Origin: Hellea balneolensis DSM 19091
GTDB taxonomy: Bacteria > Pseudomonadota > Alphaproteobacteria > Caulobacterales > Maricaulaceae
DNA: 64,000 nt
Reading direction: 5' to 3'
Assembly (NCBI RefSeq): GCF_000428525.1
Contig: NZ_AUAC01000003.1
Location: 558,001 to 622,000, forward strand
The translations under genes were made by a program, and so were the position numbers. The notes beneath the pieces are model-generated. The model searched no databases. It was not told where the DNA came from and saw only the letters and a list, made by a program, of their open reading frames with translations. Below are positions 7,869-17,168 of this stretch, in pieces. Every line of letters starts with the position of its first letter. Positions within the stretch are counted from its first letter, which is position 1.

Positions 7869-8593
7869 TAGCCAGTGCGCATTTCTGTTTCAATTTTTGC
7901 AGCTAATTCAGGGTCTAGCTTTAAGCCCATGGCAAGTTCGTCCAGATAATCGCGCTCTTTGGGGTTAAGGCCATTTGCGACGCGGCAGGACACAGCATAT
8001 ATTTCGGCGGCGGCTTGGTCGCTATCGGCCAGAGCGGCAATAGCTCTAGCATTTGTGGGTTGATCCATCACCGCCTGAACCGCGTCCACGCTCGCGCCTT
8101 CATAGGCGTTGATAATATCAAGTTCATCTTCATGTAATGACCCGTCAGCTTTAGCTGCAGATACCATCGCTTTTAGCAATGTGGCCGCACGCTCATTAGC
8201 TTGTGGTCCCTTTAAAAGCCCGATAACGTCTTCAGCGTTTGTGGGCATTTTTCCAGCCTTATGTGCCTTATAAGCCAGAATGCCGAGAGCCCCTAAGCCG
8301 CCCAGTGTCGCCATTTTTCGTCCCGAGCGAGATGACAATAGAAGCGCTACGGCACCCGCAGCCGCTCCAGCCCCGACGCCTTTGCGAAGGGCTTCGCGGC
8401 TAACATCTGTATCTTCGATGTTGAGCTTATCGACCAAATAGTCCTCGCCTTTTGAGGCGAGCTCTTTACCTTTAACGGTTAAGTCCCCTGTCTGAGCTTG
8501 CCCTTGTTTTACAAGGTCTTTACCCGCAGCAAGAATTTGTTCCAGTAATTCCTGAGCGTTAATCTCGGATAAGTTCAACTGTTTATCTGTCAT
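7868..8593 (-). CDS. DUF533 / YebE-like, TerB-like inner membrane protein
   Basis: 241 residues from an ATG preceded by GGAGATTATT. The N-terminal third is polar and helical. A Gly/Ala-rich hydrophobic part at about 85-125 (GVGAGAAAGAVALLL, GGLGALGILAYKAH) looks like one or two membrane segments. The C-terminal 110 residues are TerB-like helices (LLKAMVSAAKADGSLHEDEL). E. coli YebE belongs to this family; its role is uncertain, with links to envelope stress. It is the first gene of a likely seven-gene minus-strand operon reaching xthA, and divergent from the acylase gene 93 bases away. Confidence 0.85.
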   Translation of the reverse strand: MTDKQLNLSEINAQELLEQILAAGKDLVKQGQAQTGDLTVKGKELASKGEDYLVDKLNIEDTDVSREALRKGVGAGAAAGAVALLLSSRSGRKMATLGGLGALGILAYKAHKAGKMPTNAEDVIGLLKGPQANERAATLLKAMVSAAKADGSLHEDELDIINAYEGASVDAVQAVMDQPTNARAIAALADSDQAAAEIYAVSCRVANGLNPKERDYLDELAMGLKLDPELAAKIETEMRTG

Positions 8594-8686
8594 AATAATC
8601 TCCACAATTTCGTAAAAGACTACATCAGCCCTAGGTGATTTCCAAATCTTACTTGCGTTTATAGCTGTATTTAACAAAAAGGGTTC

Positions 8687-10828
8687 ATGAGAAATTTTCT
8701 GAAATCAGCAGGTGTTTTGGCCATAGTGGCCGCAGTCGGAGGGTTGCTTTATTTAAAAACACCCTCCAGTTCGGCGCCTGATGCGGAGTCTATTCGTGAT
8801 ATTGCGGCAAAATATGACGCACGTATCATTCGTGATGAGTGGGGCGTGCCGCATATTTTCGGGAAAACAGATGCCGATGCCAGCTTTGGGTTTGGCTATG
8901 CGCATGCAGAAGATGATTGGAAACATATACAAGAGTCGGTGATGGGGGCGCGGGGTATGACGGCTCAATATAAAGGTAAAGAGTCTGCCCCTCAGGATTA
9001 TCTCTACGACCTTTTCAAAGTCAGGGAAGCCGTAGAGGCAAAATATGAAACAGATTTAAAACCTGAAACACGCGCTATTGTGGAAGGCTATGTGGCTGCC
9101 ATAAACTTATATGGCATAGAGCATCCTGAAAAAGTTGCGCCAGGGATTCTGCCCGTTACAAAGCATGACGTTATCGCGGGCTATACGTGGATGACGCCTT
9201 TTTTCTATCGGCTTGATGGGAAATTAGAGGAGCTGTTTACGGATGAGAACAAGCCTACTGTGTCGCCATGGCAGCAGCAATCCTCACTGAATTTGCCCGA
9301 AGCGGTGCGCGGGTCAAATGGCTTTGCCGTCGCGCCGTCGCGCTCAGATGACAGGCATACAAGGCTTATCGTGAATTCACATCAACCCATGAACGGGCTC
9401 TATGCTTGGTATGAAGCGCATATGGTCTCGGAGGAAGGGTTAAATATAGCGGGGGCTAGCTTTCCCGGGACGCCTATTTTGGCGCAAGGCGTGACACCGG
9501 ATTTAGGGTGGACGCATACAGTTAATCAGCCAGACCTAGTTGATGTATATGTTCTTGAAACCCACCGAGATAAGAAGCCGACACAATATAGGCTAGATGG
9601 GGAATGGCGCGATTTTGAGATCACGAAATCCAAGTTTCGCGTAAAATTATTTGGACCATTTTCTCTCCCAATCACCCGCGATGTTTTGTGGTCAGAGCAC
9701 GGCCCGGTATTGGAAACGCCCAGCGGATTTTACGCCATTCGTTTTGCGGGTCTTCAAGAGGTGAGAGCTGTAGAGCAGTGGTACGAGATGGGGAAAGCCG
9801 CGAACATGCAAGAGTGGCGTGAAGCATTGGAGCAAAATGGTGTTCTGAGCTTTAATATTACCTATGCTGATAAAGAGGGTAATATCGGCGAAGTTTACAA
9901 TGCGCGCATGCCAAAGCGTATAGAGGGCCCTGATTGGAGTAAGGCTTTGCCGGGTGATCAGTCCAAACTTATTTGGCAAGATTATCGTGAGGTTTCCGAG
10001 CTACCCCAAATCTGGAATCCGGATTGCGGGTGGCTATTTTCAGCCAATGCGACGCCTTTTAAAATTACCAGCGCGGAATGTAATAACAGTCGTGAAGATT
10101 TTTCTGAAACGATGGGCCTTGAGCCTCGCATGACCAACCGCGCGAGGCGTGCTTTGGAGTTGTTCGAGCCCGATATGACAATCACGGAAGATGAGCTTTT
10201 AAGATACCGCTCGGATACGCGCTATCACCCCCAAAGCGCGATCATGCAGATGGTTGTTCAACTTGTGGCAACACCATCCGATGACCCTCTGATTAAAGAG
10301 GCTCAAGAAGTGCTCCGTAATTGGGATGGGGACACGACAAAGGAAAATCGCGGCGCAGCTTTGGCCATCATTACGGGTACACGCGCTTTGGGGTATGAAT
10401 ATATCAAGCCCGAAGCAGATCCGATGGAGATGGTCAAAAAAACGGCTTCTGAGCTGATGGAAAAATATGGCCGTCTGGATCCTGAATGGGGCGAAATAAA
10501 CCGCCTGCAACGCGGTGAGGTCGATGTACCGCTTGACGGCGGGCCAGATATATTAAGAGCGATCTATGCGGATAGAGACGGAATTTCCAAAGAGGGCACG
10601 ATGAATGCTTTCGCAGGGGATACACATATCATGTATGCGGATTGGGATGAGAGCGGGAAGCTCACGCTAGAATCTATCCATCAATATGGCGCGGCGACAC
10701 TGGATGAAAGCTCGCCGCATTATGATGACCAAGCTCCACTTTTCGCGCGCGGGGAGTATAAGCTTATGCCGATGACACTCGAAGAGGTTTTGCCTAAAGC
10801 AAAGCGGGATTACCGTCCGGGAAAATAA
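8687..10828 (+). CDS. Penicillin acylase family protein (Ntn hydrolase, AHL acylase-like)
   Basis: 713 residues. An uncleaved anchor or signal sits at residues 6-23. The alpha-subunit region shows YDARIIRDEWGVPHIFGKTD and FGFGYAHAEDDW, typical of penicillin/acyl-homoserine-lactone acylases. The self-processing site is RGS/N at 208-211, so Ser210 should become the N-terminal nucleophile of the beta subunit; SHQPM and the beta-subunit Asn-containing motifs follow. The family cleaves amide bonds of acylated compounds (beta-lactams, cephalosporins, quorum-sensing lactones, aculeacin); which one is used here cannot be told from sequence. It is a single-gene unit, followed by a bidirectional terminator. 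Confidence 0.88.
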   Translation: MRNFLKSAGVLAIVAAVGGLLYLKTPSSSAPDAESIRDIAAKYDARIIRDEWGVPHIFGKTDADASFGFGYAHAEDDWKHIQESVMGARGMTAQYKGKESAPQDYLYDLFKVREAVEAKYETDLKPETRAIVEGYVAAINLYGIEHPEKVAPGILPVTKHDVIAGYTWMTPFFYRLDGKLEELFTDENKPTVSPWQQQSSLNLPEAVRGSNGFAVAPSRSDDRHTRLIVNSHQPMNGLYAWYEAHMVSEEGLNIAGASFPGTPILAQGVTPDLGWTHTVNQPDLVDVYVLETHRDKKPTQYRLDGEWRDFEITKSKFRVKLFGPFSLPITRDVLWSEHGPVLETPSGFYAIRFAGLQEVRAVEQWYEMGKAANMQEWREALEQNGVLSFNITYADKEGNIGEVYNARMPKRIEGPDWSKALPGDQSKLIWQDYREVSELPQIWNPDCGWLFSANATPFKITSAECNNSREDFSETMGLEPRMTNRARRALELFEPDMTITEDELLRYRSDTRYHPQSAIMQMVVQLVATPSDDPLIKEAQEVLRNWDGDTTKENRGAALAIITGTRALGYEYIKPEADPMEMVKKTASELMEKYGRLDPEWGEINRLQRGEVDVPLDGGPDILRAIYADRDGISKEGTMNAFAGDTHIMYADWDESGKLTLESIHQYGAATLDESSPHYDDQAPLFARGEYKLMPMTLEEVLPKAKRDYRPGK

Positions 10829-10838
10829 GATCCCTAAC

Positions 10839-10872
10839 AAAAAGGCGCCCCAAAACTGAGACGCCTTATTTT
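10839..10872. terminator. Bidirectional terminator between acylase gene and katG
   Basis: Stem 10842-10847 with 10862-10867 (AAGGCG/CGCCTT). On the plus strand ATTTTA follows; on the minus strand the stem runs into TTTTTGTT. It lies between two convergent stop codons, as expected for a shared terminator. Confidence 0.8.
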
Positions 10873-10892
10873 AAAATCGATGGAGCGGCTTC

Positions 10893-13133
10893 TTAAGCAA
10901 CGTGCGCCAATTTTACGTCAAAGCGATCATTCATCATCACCTTGTCCCAAGCTGCGATGAAATCAGCTGTGAATTTGGCTTCTGAACCCGCCTCGGCATA
11001 AACTTCTGCGAGGCCGCGAAGGATTGAGTTAGACCCAAAGACGAGGTCGGCACGTGTGCCTGTATATTTCACCTCACCGCTCTTACGGTCTTTGCCTTCA
11101 AAGGTCTCTTCGGAGGCATCCGTGGATGACCAAACGGTATCCATGCTCAGAAGATTGACGAAGAAGTCATTTGAAAGGGTTCCAACATTGGCGGTGAGGA
11201 CACCATGAGTTGACCCAGCTGCATTCGCCCCCAGTGAACGAAGACCGCCCACAAGAACCGTCATTTCCGGTGCTGTAAGCCCTAGAAGCTGAGCGCGGTC
11301 AACGAGAAGTGCTTCAGTTGAACGTGGGTCTTCTGTGTTTTTGTAGTTACGGAAACCGTCATATTTTGGCTCCATATATTCGAAGGACTCAACATCCGTT
11401 TGCTCATCTGTTGCATCGGTACGGCCCGGCGTGAAGGGAACGGAAGCGCCACTCGCTTTTTCTATCGCAGCGCAACCCCCGAGAACAATGAGGTCAGCTA
11501 GAGATACATTCGCGCTTGAGCTGGACTGGATACCTTCAAGTACAGAGATAACGTCTGCTGTGCCCTTATTGACCTCCCAATCCTTCTGAGGTGCCAGACG
11601 AATGCGCGCGCCATTTGCACCGCCGCGCTTGTCAGACCCGCGGAAAGAGGCCGCAGATGCCCAGGCTGTGTTGACAAGTTGTGAAACTGAAAGGCCAGAC
11701 GCGAGGATTTCTGTCTTAAGGCTCTCAATCTCAGTATCACCAATGAGCGCACCTTCATGTGCTGGGACTGGATCTTGCCAGATAAGTTCTTCACTTGGAA
11801 CTTCATCACCAAGGTAACAGGCAATAGGGCCCATATCGCGGTGAGTGAGTTTAAACCATGCACGTGCATAGGCATCTGCAAATTCTTCAGGGTTATCCAA
11901 GAAGTTCTGGGACACCTTATTATAGGCAGGGTCCATCTTCATAGCCATATCGGCTGTGGTCATCATGAGCGGTTGCGTCTTGGAAGAATCGTGAGCCATA
12001 GGTGCTTCGGGGGCGTCTTGACCTGCTTTCGGGGCCCATTGGACGTGACCAGCCGGGCTTTTAACTTTTTCCCACTCATAGCCTAACAAAACTTGGAAAT
12101 ATTCCATGTTCCATTCATCCGGTGTAGGAGTCCAAGCACCTTCAAAGCCAGCCGTTGTCGTGTCATCGCCATGGCCTGTGCCGTGGCTATTGAGCCAACC
12201 AAAGCCTTGAGTTTCCATTTTGCCGCCTTCAGGTTCAACGCCCACATGATCTTCTAAGCCAGCACCGTGGCCTTTACCAAATGTGTGGCCGCCAGCCACG
12301 AGAGCGACTGTTTCATAGTCATCCATGGCCATGCGTTTAAATGTAACGCGAATATCATGGGCCGCTGCGAGAGGATCCGGAACCGCGTCTGGGCCTTCAG
12401 GGTTGACGTAAATCAAGCCCATCATTACCGCGCCAAGAGGTGTATCGAGCTTATTGGCATCTGCATCGCTACTCTTATAATCACGCTGACCTTTGTAACG
12501 GCTATTTGGATTGCCTGAGGTTGCGAGCCATTCTGTTTCAGGACCCCAATAGATATCTTCTTCAGGCTCATAAATATCGGCGCGACCACCGCCAAAACCA
12601 AATGTCTTAAAACCACAAGATTCCATTGCGACATTACCTGCAAGAATCATGAGGTCAGCCCAAGAGAGTTTATTGCCATATTTAGCTTTGATGGGCCAAA
12701 GAAGGCGGCGTGCTTTGTCGAGGTTGCCGTTGTCTGGCCAGCTATTAAGAGGAGCGAAACGCTGCGATCCCGATGTCGCGCCGCCACGGCCATCATATGT
12801 GCGGTATGTGCCCGCGCTGTGCCACGCCATGCGCACGAAGAGGCCTGCATATGTTCCGTAATCTGCTGGCCACCAGTCTTGGCTGTCTGTCATAAGATCA
12901 GTTAGGTCTGCTTTGACCGCTTTAAGGTCGAGGCTTTTAAAGGCCGTCGGATAGTCAAAATTAGCATCCATTGGATTCACATTGGAGGAATTCTGGTTGA
13001 GAGTTTTCAGGTTAAGCTGATTGGGCCACCATTTCAGATTTGCTGAGCTGCCTTTGCTTGCGCCGTGCATAACGGGGCACTTGCCGACAGGCGTCGCATT
13101 TTCTTCGTTAATGTCATAAGGTTGGTCACCCAT
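10893..13133 (-). CDS. katG: Catalase-peroxidase
   Basis: 746 residues from the ATG reading MGDQPYD, which has GGAGAG at a good distance; an ATG four codons upstream lacks one. KatG is a haem enzyme that removes hydrogen peroxide. The distal site [11 protein letters not shown] places Arg101, Trp104 and His105; Tyr in [11 protein letters not shown] and Met in the following stretch are the residues that form the Met-Tyr-Trp adduct in this family. The proximal His region [17 protein letters not shown] is intact. The duplicated, haem-free C-terminal domain is complete. Cytoplasmic; no signal peptide. The upstream region holds an OxyR-like palindrome. Confidence 0.97.
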   Translation of the reverse strand: MGDQPYDINEENATPVGKCPVMHGASKGSSANLKWWPNQLNLKTLNQNSSNVNPMDANFDYPTAFKSLDLKAVKADLTDLMTDSQDWWPADYGTYAGLFVRMAWHSAGTYRTYDGRGGATSGSQRFAPLNSWPDNGNLDKARRLLWPIKAKYGNKLSWADLMILAGNVAMESCGFKTFGFGGGRADIYEPEEDIYWGPETEWLATSGNPNSRYKGQRDYKSSDADANKLDTPLGAVMMGLIYVNPEGPDAVPDPLAAAHDIRVTFKRMAMDDYETVALVAGGHTFGKGHGAGLEDHVGVEPEGGKMETQGFGWLNSHGTGHGDDTTTAGFEGAWTPTPDEWNMEYFQVLLGYEWEKVKSPAGHVQWAPKAGQDAPEAPMAHDSSKTQPLMMTTADMAMKMDPAYNKVSQNFLDNPEEFADAYARAWFKLTHRDMGPIACYLGDEVPSEELIWQDPVPAHEGALIGDTEIESLKTEILASGLSVSQLVNTAWASAASFRGSDKRGGANGARIRLAPQKDWEVNKGTADVISVLEGIQSSSSANVSLADLIVLGGCAAIEKASGASVPFTPGRTDATDEQTDVESFEYMEPKYDGFRNYKNTEDPRSTEALLVDRAQLLGLTAPEMTVLVGGLRSLGANAAGSTHGVLTANVGTLSNDFFVNLLSMDTVWSSTDASEETFEGKDRKSGEVKYTGTRADLVFGSNSILRGLAEVYAEAGSEAKFTADFIAAWDKVMMNDRFDVKLAHVA

Positions 13134-13224
13134 AGGTCTCTCCATTTTTGTTAAGCTTGGTGTAGTTTGCTAAAACGTAGTCTTTTTAAAGCGCTATTGC
13201 TAATTGGAATTACCAAAAAGTTTA

Positions 13225-13239
13225 ATAGGTCATGTCTAT
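13225..13239. promoter_or_regulatory. Possible OxyR half-operator upstream of katG
   Basis: The 15-base palindrome ATAGGTCATGTCTAT fits the OxyR half-site pattern ATAG-N7-CTAT and lies about 90 bases upstream of the katG start. A second half-site at the expected spacing is not clear. OxyR control of katG is widespread, but the regulator gene is not in the window. Confidence 0.35.
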
Positions 13240-13298
13240 CACTTTGTTAAATGATTGCGTGATTGACTATGGGTGCGTATCACATGAATAATTAGTGT

Positions 13299-13330
13299 GG
13301 ATATCAAAACTACCTGCGCTTTTGATATCC
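13299..13330. terminator. 11-bp hairpin spanning the alr stop codon
   Basis: Bases 13299-13309 and 13320-13330 are perfect reverse complements, and the alr stop codon (13310-13312) lies in the 10-base loop. It may end alr transcription or protect the transcript 3' end; no T-run follows on the minus strand. Confidence 0.5.
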
Positions 13331-14482
13331 GCTACTTTTTGAAGGCTTGAAAGGTTTTTGTCTAGCGGGTTGGGCGTTACTTTTTTCGGGCTTCCCGTAA
13401 TCACGGCGCAACCGTTGCCCCATGCGCGTCAGCATTTCATAATTGATCGTGCCTATTTCAGAGGCTTCATTTTCAAGCTGATCTCCGCGGAAGACCACCA
13501 CGCCGCCAACCTCTTTATGCATATGCACATCGGTAATATCGACCATAGTGATATCCATAGAAACGCGCCCGACAACTGGGACAGCTTCGTCATGCAATGT
13601 GGCATAGCCTTTATTGGATGCCAGCACGGGGATGCCATCAGCATAGCCCGCACCCAGCACAGCAATCTGCATATCGCGCGGAGCGGTGTAGCTCGCATTA
13701 TAACCAATGCTCTCACCCTTATTAATATTGCGAATTTGCAGGATAGGCGCGAGGAGGGTGACGACGGTGCGGATGTCTTCTTGTTCAGGCGTGTTGGTGG
13801 CGTAACCGCCATAAAGTCCGATGCCGGGGCGTACCATTTGGAAATGATAGGGCTTACCCAGATAAGTCCCCGCCGTATTGGCAAGGCTGAGCGGAGTCAT
13901 AGGAAGCTGCGCGGCTGCGCGTTTAAATTTTGCGAGTTGCTGCGCGTTCAGCGGATGATCTTTATCTGGCGCGCAAGCGAGATGGCTCATGACCCATTCG
14001 GGATTCAGCGCACTCCAAAGTTTCTTATCGCGCGCAAATTCTTTAAACTCTTCTTCGTCAAAGCCAAGGCGGTTCATGCCAGTGTCGATGTGAATAGCAG
14101 TATAAGGCGGCTCATTCACACTATTGCTGACTTGCGCCCAAAATTGAGCTTGTTCTAGTGAGTTAATCACGGGCTTGAGCTTCGCGCCGAGCAACACACC
14201 TTTATCGCGCGGCGAGGGGCCGTTTAGAACATAAATCGCAGAATTAGGCCCAACGCTATCGCGTAGTATTTTACCTTCGCCAGCGGTAGCCACAAAGAAG
14301 ATACGACATCCAGCCCCATAAAGCGCACGTCCAACTTGGGTCGCGCCAAGGCCATAAGCATCCGCCTTGACCGAGGCGCCAATCTTGGCATTGCCCACGC
14401 GCTTCTTGATCGTTTCGTAATTATAACGAAGATTATCGAGGTTCACGCGCATGGTGGGGCGTGTGGAGTAGGAGGGTTGCAT
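13310..14482 (-). CDS. alr: Alanine racemase
   Basis: 390 residues. A PLP enzyme that interconverts L- and D-alanine for peptidoglycan. Visible: RVNLDNLRYNYETIK at the N-terminus, the PLP lysine in ASVKADAYGLG (Lys39), HIDTGMNRLGF, SLANTAGTYL, VRPGIGLYG, the second catalytic Tyr in IGYNASYTAP, and GRVSMDITMVDIT. The C-terminal about 27 residues are a basic Pro/Lys/Ser-rich tail (KPFKPSKSSGYQKRR) not needed in the family core. Cytoplasmic. It lies downstream of dnaB in the same direction but is separated by a palindromic element. Confidence 0.95.
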   Translation of the reverse strand: MQPSYSTRPTMRVNLDNLRYNYETIKKRVGNAKIGASVKADAYGLGATQVGRALYGAGCRIFFVATAGEGKILRDSVGPNSAIYVLNGPSPRDKGVLLGAKLKPVINSLEQAQFWAQVSNSVNEPPYTAIHIDTGMNRLGFDEEEFKEFARDKKLWSALNPEWVMSHLACAPDKDHPLNAQQLAKFKRAAAQLPMTPLSLANTAGTYLGKPYHFQMVRPGIGLYGGYATNTPEQEDIRTVVTLLAPILQIRNINKGESIGYNASYTAPRDMQIAVLGAGYADGIPVLASNKGYATLHDEAVPVVGRVSMDITMVDITDVHMHKEVGGVVVFRGDQLENEASEIGTINYEMLTRMGQRLRRDYGKPEKSNAQPARQKPFKPSKSSGYQKRR

Positions 14483-14497
14483 TTAAAAACTTTCTTT

Positions 14498-14628
14498 CGT
14501 CATACCGTCGCAATGCGAAGCATTGCCCGGTACCCATGCCTGAGTCTGTCCACAAATGCTATCTCGGAATAATATGATAATCTTAAGGCATGGGTTCCGC
14601 CACGACTACGTCGTGAGACGGAATGACA
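14498..14628. repeat. 131-bp palindromic intergenic element (cruciform-forming)
   Basis: The outer arms 14498-14509 and 14617-14628 are imperfect reverse complements, as are 14529-14541 and 14585-14597 (ACCCATGCCT type). Each half also holds its own small hairpin: 14510-14526 (GCAATG/CATTGC) and 14601-14615 (CACGAC/GTCGTG). It fills the gap between dnaB and alr. The build resembles dispersed palindromic repeats of Alphaproteobacteria. No coding capacity. Confidence 0.7.
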
Positions 14629-14641
14629 GAATTTAAATTAT

Positions 14642-16129
14642 TTAATGCCCACCCTCAAACCTATCATCTTGCGCCAAGTTACCAAATTTCGTGAGGTCAG
14701 GGTTAAAGGAGAGCTTGACAGTACCGATGGGGCCGTGGCGTTGCTTGCCGATAATGACTTCGGCTTTGCCGTGAAGCTGTTCCATATCCTCTTGCCATTT
14801 CAAATGCTCTTCTGTGCCTTCGCTAGGTTCTGACCGGGCGACATAATATTCTTCCCGGAAGACAAACATCACCACATCAGCGTCTTGTTCAATCGAGCCT
14901 GATTCGCGTAGGTCAGACAGTTGCGGGCGTTTATCATCGCGCTGTTCGACTTGCCGCGAGAGCTGGGCCAGGGCGAGGACAGGTATGTCGAGTTCCTTGG
15001 CGAGAGCTTTCAGGCCCTGCGTAATCATGGAGACTTCTTGCACACGATTGGTACTGGAATTCATACCTGCGCCGCCTGTGAGGAGCTGGAGATAGTCAAC
15101 CACAATCATATCAAGCCCGACCATTCGCTTAAGGCGTCGCGCCCGCGCAGAGAGCGCGCCGATAGAAATGCCGCCCGTATCATCAATATGGAGCGGGATG
15201 CGGTTAATCTCATCGGCGCTGTCGCGAATATGCTCATATTGTTCCGCCGTGATATCGCCGCGGCGGATTTTGTGGGACGGGACTTGGGAATGTTCTGCGA
15301 GCAAACGCGTAGCAAGCTGTTCTGAGCTCATCTCAAGAGAGAAGAAGCCGACCACGCCGCCTTCGACGGTTTTCTCAATACCGTTATCATCTTTTTCGCG
15401 TTTGAATTTTTTGGCGATGTTAAAAGCGATATTGGTCGCGAGCGAGGTCTTACCCATGGACGGGCGGCCCGCGAGGATAATGAGGTCAGAGCGGTGCATC
15501 CCGCCGAGTTGCCTGTCGAGGTCAATCAGGCCCGTTGATGTGCCGGAGAGGTGTCCGTCTCGAGAAAATGCGGCAGACGCCATTTCGATCGATTTGATGA
15601 GGGCGTTTTCAAAACTGACAAAGCCTGATTGAGTCCCGCCAATTTCAGCTAAATTATAAAGCTGACTCTCTGCTGATGTGATTTGATTTTGAGCATCTTG
15701 TTCGCTGTCAGGATCCGTGGCTTCGCCTTTAATGCCGTCTGCAAGGCGGATAAGTTCTCGGCGCATCGCCATGTCTAAAATTAGTTTAGCATATTCAGGC
15801 GCGGTTGACCCAGGAGGTGCATTATCAAGTAACAGCGCGAGATATTCGACACCACCAATATCCACCAATGTTTCGTCTTGCGAGAAGCGGTTCTTAAGGA
15901 CAATCGCATCGGCTAAGTTGCCGCGCTCAATAAGTATGGCGATTGAATCGAATATACGAACGTGGACGGGATTATAGAAGTGCTTGGCCTGCACGATACC
16001 TGAAATGCGGTGGTAAACCTCATTATCATAAAGCAATGCGCCAATAAGAGCTTGCTCTGCCTCTTGGCTTTGCGGGGTCGAGTCGAGTTCGGACGAAATA
16101 CCCGCATCGTTATCTTGAATTAATGCCAT
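14642..16129 (-). CDS. dnaB: Replicative DNA helicase
   Basis: 495 residues, the usual DnaB length. The hexameric helicase unwinds DNA at the replication fork. N-terminal primase-interacting domain: PQSQEAEQALIGALLYD. RecA-like domain: Walker A LAGRPSMGKTSLA, FFSLEMSSEQLATRLL, Walker B MIVVDYLQLL, and LRESGSIEQDADVVMFVFRE with GPIGTVKLSFNPDLTKF at the end. No intein is seen. A near-consensus DnaA box lies 92 bases upstream of the start. Confidence 0.97.
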   Translation of the reverse strand: MALIQDNDAGISSELDSTPQSQEAEQALIGALLYDNEVYHRISGIVQAKHFYNPVHVRIFDSIAILIERGNLADAIVLKNRFSQDETLVDIGGVEYLALLLDNAPPGSTAPEYAKLILDMAMRRELIRLADGIKGEATDPDSEQDAQNQITSAESQLYNLAEIGGTQSGFVSFENALIKSIEMASAAFSRDGHLSGTSTGLIDLDRQLGGMHRSDLIILAGRPSMGKTSLATNIAFNIAKKFKREKDDNGIEKTVEGGVVGFFSLEMSSEQLATRLLAEHSQVPSHKIRRGDITAEQYEHIRDSADEINRIPLHIDDTGGISIGALSARARRLKRMVGLDMIVVDYLQLLTGGAGMNSSTNRVQEVSMITQGLKALAKELDIPVLALAQLSRQVEQRDDKRPQLSDLRESGSIEQDADVVMFVFREEYYVARSEPSEGTEEHLKWQEDMEQLHGKAEVIIGKQRHGPIGTVKLSFNPDLTKFGNLAQDDRFEGGH

Positions 16130-16220
16130 AAATTAGCTCTAAGGCAAAGGCAGCGAAAGTGATAGCCGCGAATTCATATATTTCCCAAAATCTCTGAACT
16201 TACCCACGCTATTCACACAG

Positions 16221-16229
16221 TGTGGATAG
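16221..16229. promoter_or_regulatory. Near-consensus DnaA box upstream of dnaB
   Basis: TGTGGATAG matches the reverse DnaA box TGTGGATAA at eight of nine positions. A single site 92 bases from the dnaB start could mean DnaA control of dnaB, or chance. Confidence 0.3.
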
Positions 16230-16237
16230 GATAATTT

Positions 16238-16275
16238 GGCAGACGCGCGGGTGGGGGGAGCTCCGCGCGTCTGCC
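16238..16275. terminator. Strong GC-rich hairpin downstream of the secreted-protein gene
   Basis: Bases 16238-16250 and 16263-16275 form a perfect 13-bp GC-rich stem with a 12-base loop. It lies 51 bases after the stop of the gene at 16327-16986 and before dnaB, both minus strand. No U-run follows, so it is a probable but non-canonical terminator. Confidence 0.55.
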
Positions 16276-16326
16276 GGCCCAAGCCGAAACTAAGTTAGAG
16301 GAGAGTTCGACTTCGTATTACTAGGC

Positions 16327-16986
16327 TTAAACCTCGGATAGTGATTTTACGAGGTCACCAACATTATCAGCAAGTTCGCCAATATTGAACTCGACATTTT
16401 CTGCTGTGGCAGCGCCCAAGACTTCACCGGTAAAGGCATTGACAAGCAGAGCTTTGGCTTTCGCTTTCTGCCAGCTGTCACAGCCATCCTTAACCGAAAG
16501 TCCCGTCTCGCGCAGAGCCTTGCCGCCAAAGCTGGCCCATGTCGCATCGGGTCCAACGCCATAAATGAGAACATAAGGGTAGCCTTCGGAAGCCGCCGTG
16601 ATGCGGACTTCGTCAATTTTGTTATCTGTGTCTTGTCCGGGATAGGCAATTTCAGGGATGTATTTGATGTAGTCGCCAGCATTCATCAGCTCGATATCCG
16701 CACTCATGCGCTTATCTAGCATCTCCCAGTCAACCTCTTCGCCGTAAGGCGTCGGGATAAGGCGGCCACCATCCAAGCGGGCGACGGCAATTTTAGCAGA
16801 GGCTTCAATGATGGGGCTGTTATAGGTTGTTTCAGAGAGCGTTGGTCCGTCAAATAATTCCACAGCCGCTCCGGGCGCAAGAAGAGGATTTGTGACCTCC
16901 AATGCTGAAGCGCTATTGGCGAAGCCAGTAATTAAGGTGGCTATCGCCGCTGTTTTGAAAAGTGTTTTTGTTTTAAGTTTGGTCAT
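16327..16986 (-). CDS. Secreted protein of unknown function
   Basis: 219 residues. A clear Sec signal (LFKTAAIATLITGFANSASA, cleavage after ASA) directs it to the periplasm or outside. The mature part has IAVARLDGGRLIP, a middle section with YPYVLIYGVG, and a C-terminal KAKALLVNAFTGEVLGAATA. The last pattern resembles envelope proteins whose last strand describes turnover of an appended domain (rhombotarget-like lipoproteins), but the similarity is too weak to name a family. A GGAGGG sequence precedes the ATG. It is monocistronic by context. Confidence 0.75.
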   Translation of the reverse strand: MTKLKTKTLFKTAAIATLITGFANSASALEVTNPLLAPGAAVELFDGPTLSETTYNSPIIEASAKIAVARLDGGRLIPTPYGEEVDWEMLDKRMSADIELMNAGDYIKYIPEIAYPGQDTDNKIDEVRITAASEGYPYVLIYGVGPDATWASFGGKALRETGLSVKDGCDSWQKAKAKALLVNAFTGEVLGAATAENVEFNIGELADNVGDLVKSLSEV

Positions 16987-17168
16987 GGTCAGCCCTCCTT
17001 GAGCCTGTTTTAAGTGTTGATGACCTTTATTTGCCGCGCGATAAGGGCGAGGTTTTGCTAGCTCTGTGATAATTTCGGGGCAATGTTTTGGTAATGTGGC
17101 ACAAAAAAGCCGAAAGCGACCAATTAAGGCAACTTCCGGTCATGATGCTGAACGCCGCATAAATAAGA

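Noticed and set aside
13358-14158. Plus-strand frame of 266 residues across alr
   Set aside because: Fully antisense to conserved alanine racemase motifs; an artefact of codon bias.
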